From the NCBI GenBank assembly GCA_012799425.1, contig JAAZLF010000012.1, positions 1-6,671 on the forward strand: a stretch of DNA of 6,671 nucleotides, written 5' to 3'. Positions 1 through 6,657 of this stretch are shown here, one piece after another (position 1 is the stretch's first letter; every line of letters begins with the position of its first letter). Origin of the DNA: Actinomycetales bacterium (lineage in GTDB: Bacteria > Actinomycetota > Actinomycetes > Actinomycetales > Dermabacteraceae). Both the position numbers and the translations under genes were made by a program. The notes under the pieces were generated by a model. The model had not been told where the DNA came from. It did not search any database and worked only from the letters and a program-made list of their open reading frames with translations.

Positions 1-828
1 CTGTGGTTCGTGCTGTGGCCGACGCTGCAGGCCTTCCAGTTCTCGCTCACGGACTGGAACGGGCTCTCGGCAGACTTCGACTGGGTGGGCCTGGACAACT
101 ACCAGGGCCTCGCCACGAACGACTCGGTCTTCCGCAGGGCGGTGGGCAACTCGCTGTCGTTCATGCTGGTGGTGGTGATCGGACAGACGGTGCTGTCGCT
201 CGCGCTGGCCCTCGCGCTGCTGCGCAGCTCGCGCCTGTCCATCGTGCTGCGGGCGCTGTTCTTCTTCCCGACGGTGCTGAGCTCGGTGTCGGTCGCGTTC
301 ATCTGGAGCTTCGTCTACGACCCGACGTTCGGCCTGGCGAACCGGCTGCTGGCCGCGGTGGGGCTGGGCTCGCTGCAGCAGCCGTGGCTGGGTGATCAGG
401 ACATGGCCATCTACTACCTGGCCTTCGTGCAGATCTGGTTCCATGCCGGACAGATGATGGTCGTGTACATCGCGGGCCTGCAGCAGATCCCGCAGGACCT
501 GTACGACGCGGCGGCGCTGGACGGTGCCGGGCGCTGGCAGAAGTTCCGCTTCGTCACCTTGCCGCTGGTGCAGCCGGCCACCGTGATCGTGGTCGCCTAC
601 ACCACGATCCAGTCGTTCAAGGCCTTCGACCTGATCATCGCCTCGACCGGCGGCGGACCGAACCACGCCACGGAGATCCTGGCGACGCTGATCTACACCA
701 CCGCGTTCCGGAACTTCGAGATGGGCTATGCCGCGGCGCAGTCGGTGATCTTCATGATCGTCATCGCCGTGATCACGATCCTGCAGCGCCGGGCCGTGGC
801 CCTGGCCTCGGGAGGGAGCGACCGATGA
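1..828 (+). CDS. Carbohydrate ABC transporter permease, MalF/UgpA-type (5' end outside window)
   Basis: This is one of two inner-membrane channel subunits of a CUT1-family sugar importer. The frame is open from base 1 (first visible residues LWFVLWPTLQ), so the true start and the cytoplasmic N-terminus lie upstream; 275 residues are visible. Hydrophobic segments fit the end of the first helix at the left edge, then roughly residues 51-72, 82-106 and 137-160, plus two near the C-terminus. The EAA loop that docks on the ATPase is clear at about residues 167-185 (DAAALDGAG, then a Phe-rich stretch ending in LP). The stop overlaps the start of the next permease in an ATGA, indicating translational coupling. 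Family membership is secure. The substrate cannot be read from the sequence, although this layout usually serves oligosaccharides, polyols or glycerol-phosphate. No ATP-binding subunit is present here, so the pair may use one encoded elsewhere (an MsmK-type shared ATPase is inference). Confidence 0.95.
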   Translation: MWFVLWPTLQAFQFSLTDWNGLSADFDWVGLDNYQGLATNDSVFRRAVGNSLSFMLVVVIGQTVLSLALALALLRSSRLSIVLRALFFFPTVLSSVSVAFIWSFVYDPTFGLANRLLAAVGLGSLQQPWLGDQDMAIYYLAFVQIWFHAGQMMVVYIAGLQQIPQDLYDAAALDGAGRWQKFRFVTLPLVQPATVIVVAYTTIQSFKAFDLIIASTGGGPNHATEILATLIYTTAFRNFEMGYAAAQSVIFMIVIAVITILQRRAVALASGGSDR

Positions 829-1697
829 GCACCACCTCGCCCACTGCTGCGCCCCGTCGGCGCACCCGTTCCCGGCGGCCCGACTGGTCCGAGCTGCCGC
901 GGGGAGTGCTGCTGGGCCTGTACGCGCTGCTGATCGCCGTGCCGCTGGTGATCGTGCTGTTCACCGCGTTCAAGACCTCCTCGCAGATGTACCAGGACCC
1001 CTTCGGTCTGCCGCCCAGCCCCAGCCTGGCGAACTTCGCAGAGCTGTGGGCCGGGGGCCGGATCGGCACCAGCTTCCTGAACTCGGTGGTGGTGACCGTG
1101 GTGTCGGTGACGGTGACGCTGCTGGTCTCGAGCTGGGCCGCGTTCTCGGTGACCCGGATCGGCGGCCGGCTGGGAACGGTCATCTTCGCGATCTTCTGCC
1201 TGGGTCTGGCAGTGCCGGCGCAGGTGGCGATGATCCCCCAGTACGTGATCTTCGATCAGCTGGGGCTGACCAATTCCCTGCTCGGACTGATGCTGATCAA
1301 CATCGCGGTGACCTGCTCGGTCGCGATCTTCATCCTCACCGGGTTCTTCCGCACCCTGCCCCAGGAGCTGTTCGAGGCGGCCGAGATCGACGGCGCCGGG
1401 ACCTGGCAGCTGTACTGGAAGGTCGCCCTGCCGCTGTCCACGCCGTCCCTCGCAGCGGTCGCGATCTTCCTGTTCGTCATGCACTGGAACGATCTGCTGT
1501 ACCCGTTGCTGTTCATCACTGATCCGGATCTGGCCACGCTCCCCAAGGCGCTGCTGGACTTCAAGGGCGAATACACCACGAACTATCCGGTGCTGTTCGC
1601 CGGGGTGCTCATCGCCTCGATCCCGATGATCGTGGCGTACGTGTTCCTGCAGCGCTGGTTCGTCGCGGGCATCACCGCGGGTGCGGTGCGCGGCTGA
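825..1697 (+). CDS. Carbohydrate ABC transporter permease, MalG/UgpE-type
   Basis: This is the second channel subunit of the same CUT1-family importer, complete at 290 residues, close to the usual 270-300 for the family. The ATG overlaps the stop of the preceding permease and has a purine-rich GGAGGGAG site at 811-818, six bases upstream. The N-terminus is Arg-rich and cytoplasmic (about residues 1-25). The first helix follows (GVLLGLYALLIAVPLVIVLF), then the short extracytoplasmic segment typical of MalG-type subunits and five more hydrophobic segments. The EAA motif lies at Glu184-Gly190 (EAAEIDG) and continues to a VALP ending, the expected ATPase contact. It would form a heterodimer with the upstream permease and receive sugar from a lipid-anchored binding protein. 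The substrate is not determinable. A small hairpin lies just after the stop, so this may be the last gene of its operon. Confidence 0.95.
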   Translation: MSTTSPTAAPRRRTRSRRPDWSELPRGVLLGLYALLIAVPLVIVLFTAFKTSSQMYQDPFGLPPSPSLANFAELWAGGRIGTSFLNSVVVTVVSVTVTLLVSSWAAFSVTRIGGRLGTVIFAIFCLGLAVPAQVAMIPQYVIFDQLGLTNSLLGLMLINIAVTCSVAIFILTGFFRTLPQELFEAAEIDGAGTWQLYWKVALPLSTPSLAAVAIFLFVMHWNDLLYPLLFITDPDLATLPKALLDFKGEYTTNYPVLFAGVLIASIPMIVAYVFLQRWFVAGITAGAVRG

Positions 1698-1711
1698 GAC
1701 CGGCCGTGCAT

Positions 1712-1726
1712 CGGGACGCCGTCCCG
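1712..1726 (+). terminator. Short GC-rich hairpin after the ABC permease operon
   Basis: A perfect 6-bp inverted repeat (CGGGAC, loop GCC, GTCCCG) begins 14 bases after the stop of the second permease. No T-run follows, so it does not meet the classical intrinsic-terminator definition, though U-less hairpins are often proposed as terminators in actinobacteria. It sits in the 87-bp gap before a gene with its own strong ribosome binding site, a sensible place for a transcript end. A 6-bp stem in DNA this GC-rich can occur by chance. Confidence 0.3.
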
Positions 1727-1784
1727 GCCCGAGGCTCTGATCGGCCATGATGGCAGGGCACATCACGTCTACGAAGGAGACCCC

Positions 1785-2096
1785 ATGACCGTCGTCGTCA
1801 CCGCCGTGTTCTATCCCAAGCCCGGCAAGAAGCAGGAGCTGGCCGACGCCATGCGCCGCGGCATCGAGGCCGTCCACGAGGAGAAGGGCTGCGAGCTCTA
1901 CGCGATCCACGATGCCGAGGACGGCACCATCACCATGCTCGAGAAGTGGAGCACCGTCGAGGACCTCGACGTCCACGGCGCGGGCACCGCGGTGGAGACC
2001 CTCAACGCCGACATCGGCGAGCTCATCGAGAAGCCGACCCTGGTCACCCGCATGACCCCGATCGCCGCGGGCACCGAGGCGCAGGGCCTGCTCTGA
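1785..2096 (+). CDS. Antibiotic biosynthesis monooxygenase (ABM) domain protein, YgiN-like
   Basis: This small cytoplasmic protein of 103 residues has the length and pattern of a single ABM domain, a ferredoxin-like fold that usually dimerises. Visible family landmarks are the N-terminal strand VVVTAVFYPKPGK, a helix ending in HEEKGC (Glu32/Glu33, Gly35-Cys36), Tyr39-Ala-Ile-His42, a strand MLEKW (Glu53, Trp55) and His64 in the following helix. Members include the quinol monooxygenase YgiN and enzymes that oxidise polyketide quinols without a cofactor; many others are uncharacterised, so the exact reaction is unknown. The ATG is well supported by AAGGAGA at 1774-1780, four bases upstream. A CATGAT at 1746-1751 could be a -10 element, but no convincing -35 accompanies it. 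The stop abuts or overlaps the probable beginning of the downstream VTT-domain membrane protein, suggesting cotranscription. Confidence 0.88.
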   Translation: MTVVVTAVFYPKPGKKQELADAMRRGIEAVHEEKGCELYAIHDAEDGTITMLEKWSTVEDLDVHGAGTAVETLNADIGELIEKPTLVTRMTPIAAGTEAQGLL

Positions 2097-2788
2097 GCCA
2101 TCCATCCGCGAACGAGTCCCGGGGCGACAGCACGCCCTGGGGCTCGATCCTGCGCAACATCGCGCTCGTCCTGGTGCTCGCAGCGATGCTGTGGCTGGCC
2201 CTGAACGTGCGCCTGCCCGAGCTGGAGACCCTGCAGGCCGACATCGCCGGGATGGGCGTGTGGGGGCTGTTCGCCTTCGTCGCCCTGTATGCGCTGGTGG
2301 CCCTGACCCCGATCCCGGTGACGATCATGGCGGTCACCGGGGGCCTGGTGTTCGGGCTGCCGGTGGGCACCGTGCTGTCCCTGGTCGGGGTGGTGATCGG
2401 CTGCTGGGGCGCGTACTGGCTGGCTCGCGGCCTGGGCCGGGAGACGGTTCTGCGCCTGCTGGGCGGCCATGCGCAGCTGGTCGAGGAGCGTCTCGAGGGC
2501 GGAGGGTTCTTCGCCGTCTGCACCCTGCGGCTGCTCCCCGGGGTGCCTTACTGGCCGGTGAACTACGGCAGCGGCGCGCTCGGCATCCGCAGCCACGACT
2601 TCCTGGTGGCCACCGCCCTCTCCTCACTGCCGGGTCAGCTCTCCCTGGTCGCGATCGGGGCGTTCATCGCTGATCCCTCGGTGCTGCACGGTGCCGCTGT
2701 GGGGATCTCCTGGGTCGCAGTGATCGCATTGACCATCCTCTCGTTCCGTCGCTGGCGCTCGACCCGCCTCGAGCAGGCGGACGGCTGA
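2093..2788 (+). CDS. TVP38/TMEM64 family membrane protein (VTT/SNARE-associated domain)
   Basis: This is an integral membrane protein of the DedA/TVP38 superfamily (VTT domain). Counting from 2093 it has 231 residues. A hydrophobic helix lies at about residues 19-39. It is followed by a Gly-rich re-entrant region starting near Gly83 (TGGLVFGLPVGTV) and the signature RLLPGVPYWPVNYGSG at Arg146-Gly161, with the conserved Arg, Pro and Asn157-Tyr158. A last helix and a basic tail (RRWRSTR) close the protein. Eukaryotic and DedA relatives are linked to lipid scrambling or flipping; the role of bacterial TVP38-like proteins is mostly unknown. The start is uncertain. No ATG, GTG or TTG lies in frame between 1949 and 2173. 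GTG 2174 and ATG 2186 would cut into the first helix and lack a ribosome binding site. CTG 2093, overlapping the ABM gene's stop, keeps the whole first helix and has AGGG at 2083-2086. The family call is firm; the start is inferred. Confidence 0.84.
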   Translation: MSHPSANESRGDSTPWGSILRNIALVLVLAAMLWLALNVRLPELETLQADIAGMGVWGLFAFVALYALVALTPIPVTIMAVTGGLVFGLPVGTVLSLVGVVIGCWGAYWLARGLGRETVLRLLGGHAQLVEERLEGGGFFAVCTLRLLPGVPYWPVNYGSGALGIRSHDFLVATALSSLPGQLSLVAIGAFIADPSVLHGAAVGISWVAVIALTILSFRRWRSTRLEQADG

Positions 2789-2792
2789 CCCC

Positions 2793-2821
2793 TGTGCTCC
2801 CAGGGCCCGTCGGCCTAGACT
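2793..2821 (+). promoter_or_regulatory. Candidate promoter for the mannitol operon
   Basis: TAGACT at 2816-2821 fits the actinobacterial -10 pattern (TAnnnT). A poor -35 candidate, TGTGCT, lies at 2793-2798, leaving a 17-bp spacer. It falls in the 153-bp gap between the VTT-domain gene and mtlA, the only gap before the mannitol genes, and would give a leader of roughly 110 bases. The weak -35 would suit an activator-dependent promoter, but no regulator site was recognised. The same stretch carries a small hairpin (CCCTG 2790-2794 with CAGGG 2801-2805) just after the preceding stop. Confidence 0.3.
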
Positions 2822-2941
2822 GCTGCCACGCCGACGGAGCAGCCCTCCCGCGGGCCTCTCCATCGGCCGCAGCGCGCCACCCGGTGCGCCCAGCCGCTCG
2901 ACGGGGCCCCGGCTCCCGCCGACTGTCGATGAGGACATGTC

Positions 2942-4987
2942 ATGAGCACAGCCACCGAGGCCACGCCCGGTCTCAGCCCGCGCGTGGCGCTGCAGAAGGT
3001 CGGCACCTCGCTGTCGAACATGGTGATGCCGAACATCCCGGCGCTGATCGCCTGGGGCATCCTGACGGCCTTCGTCATCCCCAAGGGCTGGACGCCGAAC
3101 GAGCCTCTCGCGAGCGTCGTCGACCCGATGATCCACTACCTGCTGCCGCTGCTGATCGCGAATACCGGCGGCCGCATGGTCTACGAGGCGCGCGGCGCCG
3201 TGGTGGGCGTGATCGCCACGATGGGCGTGATCGCAGGCTCGGACTGGCTGATCGCACAGGAGAACGCGCGACTGCTCGAGCAGTGGGTCGCAGCGGGCAA
3301 CAGCGCGGCGGAGTACAGCGAGCTCGGCCAGGTGCACATGTTCATCGGGGCGATGATCATGGCGCCGCTCGCGGCCTGGATCATGAAGAAGCTGGACAGG
3401 CTGTGGCAGGACCACATCCCTGCGGGCTTCGAGATGCTCGTGAACATGTTCTCCGCCGGGATCATCGGCTTCGCGCTCCTGGTGGCGGGCTTCTTCGGTC
3501 TCGCCCGGCTCGTGAACGGGCTGATGGCGCTGCTGTCCGACGGCGTCGCGGCGCTGGTCGATGCGCACCTGCTTCCGCTGGTCTCGATCCTCATCGAGCC
3601 CGCCAAGGTCTTCTTCCTCAACAATGCGATCAACCACGGCGTCCTCACACCGCTGGGCCTGGACCAGGCCGGCGCGGACGGGAAGTCGATCCTGTTCCTG
3701 CTCGAGTCGAATCCCGGTCCCGGCGTGGGCATCCTGCTGGCCTTCACGTTCTTCGGCCGCGGCGCGGCGAGGGCTTCCGCCCCGGGTGCCGCGATCATCC
3801 AGTTCTTCGGCGGCATCCACGAGATCTACTTCCCGTACGTGCTCATGAAGCCTCTCCTGCTCGTCGCCGCGATCGGCGGCGGCATGGCGGGCGTGCTGAT
3901 CAACATGCTCTTCGGGACCGGCCTGGTCGCACCAGCCTCCCCCGGTTCGGTGTTCATGATCTTCGGCGTCGCCGCGCGTGATTCCTACCTCGGCATCGCC
4001 CTGGCGATCGCGGGAGCCGCCGCGGTGAGCTTCGCGCTCTCGGCACTGTTCCTGAAGATCGGCAAGCAGGACGACGGCGACATCGGCGCCGCCACCGCGA
4101 AGATGGAGCAGATGAAGGGCAAGAAGTCCTCGGTCGCCGGGGCGCTGACCGGGGCGGGTGCGGGCGCTGCGGCCCACGCCTCCGGGCATACCGGCCCCAT
4201 CGGGAGGATCGTCTTCGCGTGCGACGCGGGCATGGGCTCCTCCGCGATGGGCGCGACGGTGCTGCGCAAGAAGGTGCGTGCCGCCGGCTTCGACGACATC
4301 GAGGTCACCAACAAGGCCATCTCGAGCCTGGACGACGAGTGGGACGTGGTGGTGACGCAGAAGGAGCTCACCGACCGTGCTCGCCAGCGCACCGGCTCCG
4401 CGGTGCACGTCAGCGTGGACCAGTTCATGAACTCCCCGCGCTATGACGAGGTGGTGGAGCTGGTCCAGGAGCGGAACACGGAGGGGCAGGCGCCGCAGGA
4501 CCCCGCCCCCGCGACGGCACCGGCCGCGGCCGACGAGATGGACGCCGCTGCCTCCCCGGAGATCCTCTCCCCCGCCAGCATCATCCTTGACGGGACCGCG
4601 ACCGATTCCGCCACCGGCATCGACGAGGCCGGCGCCCTGCTGGTCGCCGCCGGTGCGGTGGACAAGAGCTATGTCGCCGCGATGCACGACCGCGAAGCCA
4701 GCGTCTCGACGTTCATGGGCAACGGCCTGGCGATCCCGCACGGCACCCACGAGGCGAAGTCCTCGATCACCCGTTCGGCGATGTCCTTCGTGCGCTACCC
4801 CGGCGGGATCGACTGGAACGGCAACCCCACCACCTTCGTGATCGGCATCGCAGGTGTGGGCGACGAGCACCTGGCGCTGCTGCAGAAGGTCGCGATGACC
4901 TTCTCGGACCCCGCACAGGTGGAGCGTCTGGAGCAGGCCACCACCACCGAGGAGATCCTCGAGATCCTCGGTGACGAGAAGGAGTGA
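2942..4987 (+). CDS. mtlA: PTS mannitol transporter, fused IICBA subunits
   Basis: This enzyme imports mannitol and phosphorylates it to mannitol-1-phosphate. At 681 residues it is somewhat longer than the 637 of E. coli MtlA and has the same C-B-A domain order. The membrane IIC domain spans about residues 15-375, with NNAINH at 227-232, an ESNPGPGVG stretch and the substrate-site motif GIHE at 291-294 within [15 protein letters not shown]. An Ala/Gly-rich linker leads to IIB (about 421-510), with phosphorylatable Cys427 in [14 protein letters not shown] second Ala/Pro-rich linker leads to IIA (about 538-681), with phosphorylatable His600 in AIPHGT and a GDEHL motif near the end. All catalytic residues are present. 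The ATG is preceded by GAGGA at 2931-2935. It heads the cluster with mtlD and ptsH; Enzyme I is not in the window. The mannitol assignment rests on the motif match and the adjacent mtlD and is very secure. Confidence 0.97.
   Translation: MSTATEATPGLSPRVALQKVGTSLSNMVMPNIPALIAWGILTAFVIPKGWTPNEPLASVVDPMIHYLLPLLIANTGGRMVYEARGAVVGVIATMGVIAGSDWLIAQENARLLEQWVAAGNSAAEYSELGQVHMFIGAMIMAPLAAWIMKKLDRLWQDHIPAGFEMLVNMFSAGIIGFALLVAGFFGLARLVNGLMALLSDGVAALVDAHLLPLVSILIEPAKVFFLNNAINHGVLTPLGLDQAGADGKSILFLLESNPGPGVGILLAFTFFGRGAARASAPGAAIIQFFGGIHEIYFPYVLMKPLLLVAAIGGGMAGVLINMLFGTGLVAPASPGSVFMIFGVAARDSYLGIALAIAGAAAVSFALSALFLKIGKQDDGDIGAATAKMEQMKGKKSSVAGALTGAGAGAAAHASGHTGPIGRIVFACDAGMGSSAMGATVLRKKVRAAGFDDIEVTNKAISSLDDEWDVVVTQKELTDRARQRTGSAVHVSVDQFMNSPRYDEVVELVQERNTEGQAPQDPAPATAPAAADEMDAAASPEILSPASIILDGTATDSATGIDEAGALLVAAGAVDKSYVAAMHDREASVSTFMGNGLAIPHGTHEAKSSITRSAMSFVRYPGGIDWNGNPTTFVIGIAGVGDEHLALLQKVAMTFSDPAQVERLEQATTTEEILEILGDEKE
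4979..4984 (+). promoter_or_regulatory. Ribosome binding site of mtlD, inside the end of mtlA
   Basis: AAGGAG lies in the last codons of mtlA, seven bases before the ATG at 4992. It fixes the mtlD start there rather than at the in-frame GTG at 4971, which would add seven non-homologous residues. It also means ribosomes finishing mtlA clear or expose this site, a common translational-coupling layout. Confidence 0.8.
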
Positions 4988-4991
4988 TCCG

Positions 4992-6140
4992 ATGAGGGCA
5001 GTGCATTTCGGGGCGGGCAACATCGGCCGCGGCTTCGTGGGGCTGCTGCTGCACGAGGCGGGCTGCGAGGTGGTGTTCTCCGACGTCGCGGCAGAGCTCG
5101 TCGAGCAGCTGCAGCGCTCGGACTCCTACGAGGTGCGCACGGTCGGGCAGGACCCGTCCACCGCCACCGTGAGCGGGTTCCGCGCCGTCGACTCCGCGCA
5201 GGACCCCGCGGCCCTCACCGAGGAGATCGCTTCCGCGGATCTGGTGACCACGGCGGTGGGCGCGCCGATCCTGCGCTTCATCGCCCCTGCCATCGCCGCG
5301 GGGATCGCGGCGCGCCCCGTCGGCGCACCGCGCCTTGCAGTGCTGGCCTGCGAGAACGCGATCAATGCGACAGACCTGCTGGAGCAGCAGATCCGTGAGG
5401 CGTATCAGGGCGATGACCTCGAGGCACGGGCGCTGTTCGCCAACACCGCAGTGGATCGGATCGTGCCGGTCCAGGCGGAGGGCGCAGGCCTGGACGTCAC
5501 CGTGGAGGACTTCTACGAGTGGGCGGTCGAGCGCGGGCCCTTCGAGGGGCGCGAGCCGGACATCCCGGGGATCACCTGGGTGGACTCCCTGGGCCCGTAC
5601 ATCGAGCGCAAGCTGTTCACGGTCAACACCGGTCACGCGACCACGGCCTGGCACGGTTGGGCGGCCGGGCACGCGACGATCGCGGAATCGATCGTGGACC
5701 CGGCGGTGGCGCGCGAGGTCGAGGCGGTGCTGGAGGAGACCTCCGCGCTGCTCGTGGCCGAGCACGGGTTCGCCGCCGAGGAGATGAGCACCTACCGCGC
5801 CACGGTGCTGGGACGCTTCGCGAACACTGCACTGCCGGATCCGGTCGAGCGGGTGGGCAGGTCCCCGCTGCGGAAGCTCTCGCGCGAGGACCGCATCATC
5901 GGCCCGGCCGCGTCCCTGGCGGAGCGGGGCATGGGGCACGAGGCGCTCCTATCGGCCCTGGCCGCCGCTCTGGTCTTCACCCCCGAGGGGGACGAGGAGG
6001 TCGAACGCCTGCAGCAGATCCTGCGCTCGGCCGACGTCGACACCGCGACCTCGGAGATCACCGGCCTCGTCCCCGCCCATCCCCTCTTCCCCGAGGTGCG
6101 CGCACGCATCGCCGGGGTATATTCCGGTCACACCGAGTGA
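4992..6140 (+). CDS. mtlD: Mannitol-1-phosphate 5-dehydrogenase
   Basis: This cytoplasmic NAD-dependent enzyme (EC 1.1.1.17) oxidises mannitol-1-phosphate, made by the adjacent MtlA, to fructose-6-phosphate. From the ATG at 4992 it has 382 residues, the same length as E. coli MtlD, and its beginning ([15 protein letters not shown]) closely matches the E. coli protein as remembered. The Rossmann NAD-binding motif is GAGNIG at Gly7-Gly12. ENAIN (121-125) and NTAVDR (151-156) are conserved in this polyol dehydrogenase family. The catalytic signature KxxxxNxxH is intact as Lys207, Asn212 and His215 within [10 protein letters not shown], followed by the C-terminal helical domain. The gene starts four bases after the mtlA stop, with its ribosome binding site inside mtlA. 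No frameshift or missing residue was seen. Confidence 0.97.
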   Translation: MRAVHFGAGNIGRGFVGLLLHEAGCEVVFSDVAAELVEQLQRSDSYEVRTVGQDPSTATVSGFRAVDSAQDPAALTEEIASADLVTTAVGAPILRFIAPAIAAGIAARPVGAPRLAVLACENAINATDLLEQQIREAYQGDDLEARALFANTAVDRIVPVQAEGAGLDVTVEDFYEWAVERGPFEGREPDIPGITWVDSLGPYIERKLFTVNTGHATTAWHGWAAGHATIAESIVDPAVAREVEAVLEETSALLVAEHGFAAEEMSTYRATVLGRFANTALPDPVERVGRSPLRKLSREDRIIGPAASLAERGMGHEALLSALAAALVFTPEGDEEVERLQQILRSADVDTATSEITGLVPAHPLFPEVRARIAGVYSGHTE

Positions 6141-6186
6141 TCCCGACGTCGCGATCGTCGCGGCGACTCACCGAAAGGCACGCACC

Positions 6187-6459
6187 ATGGCAGAGCGGAC
6201 CGTCAAGATCGCCAGCGCCTCCGGGCTCCACGCACGTCCCGCCGGCATCTTCGCCCAGGCCGCGGCGGAGCAGTCCGCGACCGTGACCATCGAGAAGCCC
6301 GGCGGCAACGCCGTGCAGGCCTCCTCCATGCTGATGCTGATGACCCTCGGCGCCGGTCAGGGGGACGAGGTCACCCTGCGTGCCGAGGGCGAGGGGGCCG
6401 AGGAGTCGGTCAACGCCCTCGCCGACCTGCTCGAGAAGGATCTCGACGCGGAGGAGTGA
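6187..6459 (+). CDS. ptsH: Phosphocarrier protein HPr
   Basis: This small cytoplasmic phosphocarrier takes phosphate from Enzyme I and passes it to IIA domains, here presumably that of MtlA. At 90 residues it has the normal HPr length. The active-site signature GLHARPA places the phosphorylated His at residue 15, with Arg17 beside it. The second conserved stretch (QASSMLMLMTLGA) contains Ser46, the position phosphorylated by HPr kinase in Firmicutes. HPr kinase is generally absent from actinobacteria, so the Ser may have no regulatory role here (inference). GAAAGG at 6173-6178, eight bases before the ATG, is a good ribosome binding site. The 46-bp gap after mtlD holds only short inverted repeats such as CGCGA/TCGCG at 6150-6162 and no recognisable promoter, so cotranscription with mtlAD is likely. 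The C-terminus is acidic (KDLDAEE), which is unremarkable. Confidence 0.96.
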   Translation: MAERTVKIASASGLHARPAGIFAQAAAEQSATVTIEKPGGNAVQASSMLMLMTLGAGQGDEVTLRAEGEGAEESVNALADLLEKDLDAEE

Positions 6460-6473
6460 TCCCGGCCGCTCAC

Positions 6474-6525
6474 CGGACACGCGCCACGGCACGCCCGGAC
6501 CGCCCGGACACGCGCGGACACGCGC
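6474..6525 (+). repeat. Three direct copies of CGGACACGCGC after ptsH
   Basis: The 11-base unit CGGACACGCGC occurs exactly at 6474-6484, 6505-6515 and 6515-6525; the last two share one base. Between the first and second copies lies a related CCCGGAC/CGCCCGGACA doublet. The reverse complement of its last nine bases (GCGCGTGTC) occurs at 6585-6593, on the far side of the large hairpin. The block lies entirely in the non-coding region downstream of ptsH. No spacer regularity suggests CRISPR. The function is unknown. Confidence 0.75.
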
Positions 6526-6527
6526 CG

Positions 6528-6591
6528 CATGTGAATCGAGACCACCGATTCCTGCCATTTCTGGCAGAGATCGGTGGTCTCGATGCGCGTG
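6528..6591 (+). terminator. Long hairpin downstream of ptsH (terminator or small repeat element)
   Basis: The core is a perfect 15-bp inverted repeat: ATCGAGACCACCGAT at 6535-6549 and ATCGGTGGTCTCGAT at 6570-6584. Nested inside is a perfect 6-bp arm, CTGCCA 6552-6557 and TGGCAG 6562-6567, around the loop TTTC. Only a wobble pair and one mismatch separate the two arms. As RNA the stem can extend outward by six more pairs (6528-6533 with 6586-6591, two of them G-U). It lies about 70 bases after the ptsH stop, where a transcript end for mtlA-mtlD-ptsH is expected. No T-run follows on the plus strand. It may be a U-less or bidirectional terminator, an mRNA 3'-end stabiliser, or one copy of a dispersed palindromic repeat. 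The structure is certain; the role is inferred. Confidence 0.6.
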
Positions 6592-6604
6592 TCGCGGGGA
6601 AGGG

Positions 6605-6629
6605 GCGGGCACGGCCAGGAGCGGGCACG
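6605..6629 (+). repeat. Pair of GCGGGCACG direct repeats
   Basis: GCGGGCACG occurs at 6605-6613 and again at 6621-6629, a 16-base period, in the non-coding stretch right of the large hairpin. In sequence this GC-rich a 9-base duplication may be chance; it is recorded because the whole 3' region is unusually repetitive. Confidence 0.4.
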
Positions 6630-6657
6630 CGGCCCGCGTCCCTGCTCAGGGCCGCGT
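6627..6657 (-). terminator. 9-bp inverted repeat at right edge, possible terminator of a convergent gene
   Basis: ACGCGGCCC at 6627-6635 is the exact reverse complement of GGGCCGCGT at 6649-6657, with a 13-base spacer. On the minus strand the repeat begins at the last base of a possible TGA stop (complement of 6657-6659), preceded by GAG CTG GGG CTG, codons that suit a high-GC gene running in from the right. A hairpin directly after a stop is the usual position of a terminator, but no T-run follows and only four codons of the supposed gene are visible. Confidence 0.35.

Noticed and set aside
1946..2092. An upstream GTG start at 1946 for the VTT-domain protein
   Set aside because: It would overlap the ABM gene by about 150 bases and add an Arg/His/Pro-rich segment that is simply the ABM gene read out of frame; no good ribosome binding site precedes it.
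726..2105. A 459-codon open frame on the minus strand opposite the second permease and the ABM gene
   Set aside because: Its composition is extremely Arg/His/Gln/Gly-rich, it spans two well-supported plus-strand genes, and it has no recognisable domain.
2794..3981. A 395-codon plus-strand frame overlapping the mtlA leader and the mtlA IIC region
   Set aside because: It is a shifted reading of mtlA with Arg/Ala/Gly/Pro-biased translation and no hydrophobic or domain pattern.
4971..4991. An upstream GTG start for mtlD
   Set aside because: The ATG at 4992 has an ideal ribosome binding site, gives the 382-residue family length, and starts directly with the conserved Rossmann strand.
2624..5023. 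A 799-codon open frame on the minus strand opposite mtlA
   Set aside because: It lies antisense to a certain gene. Its translation is dominated by Arg, Asp, His, Gly and Ala without family motifs, as expected when a GC-rich gene is read from the other strand.
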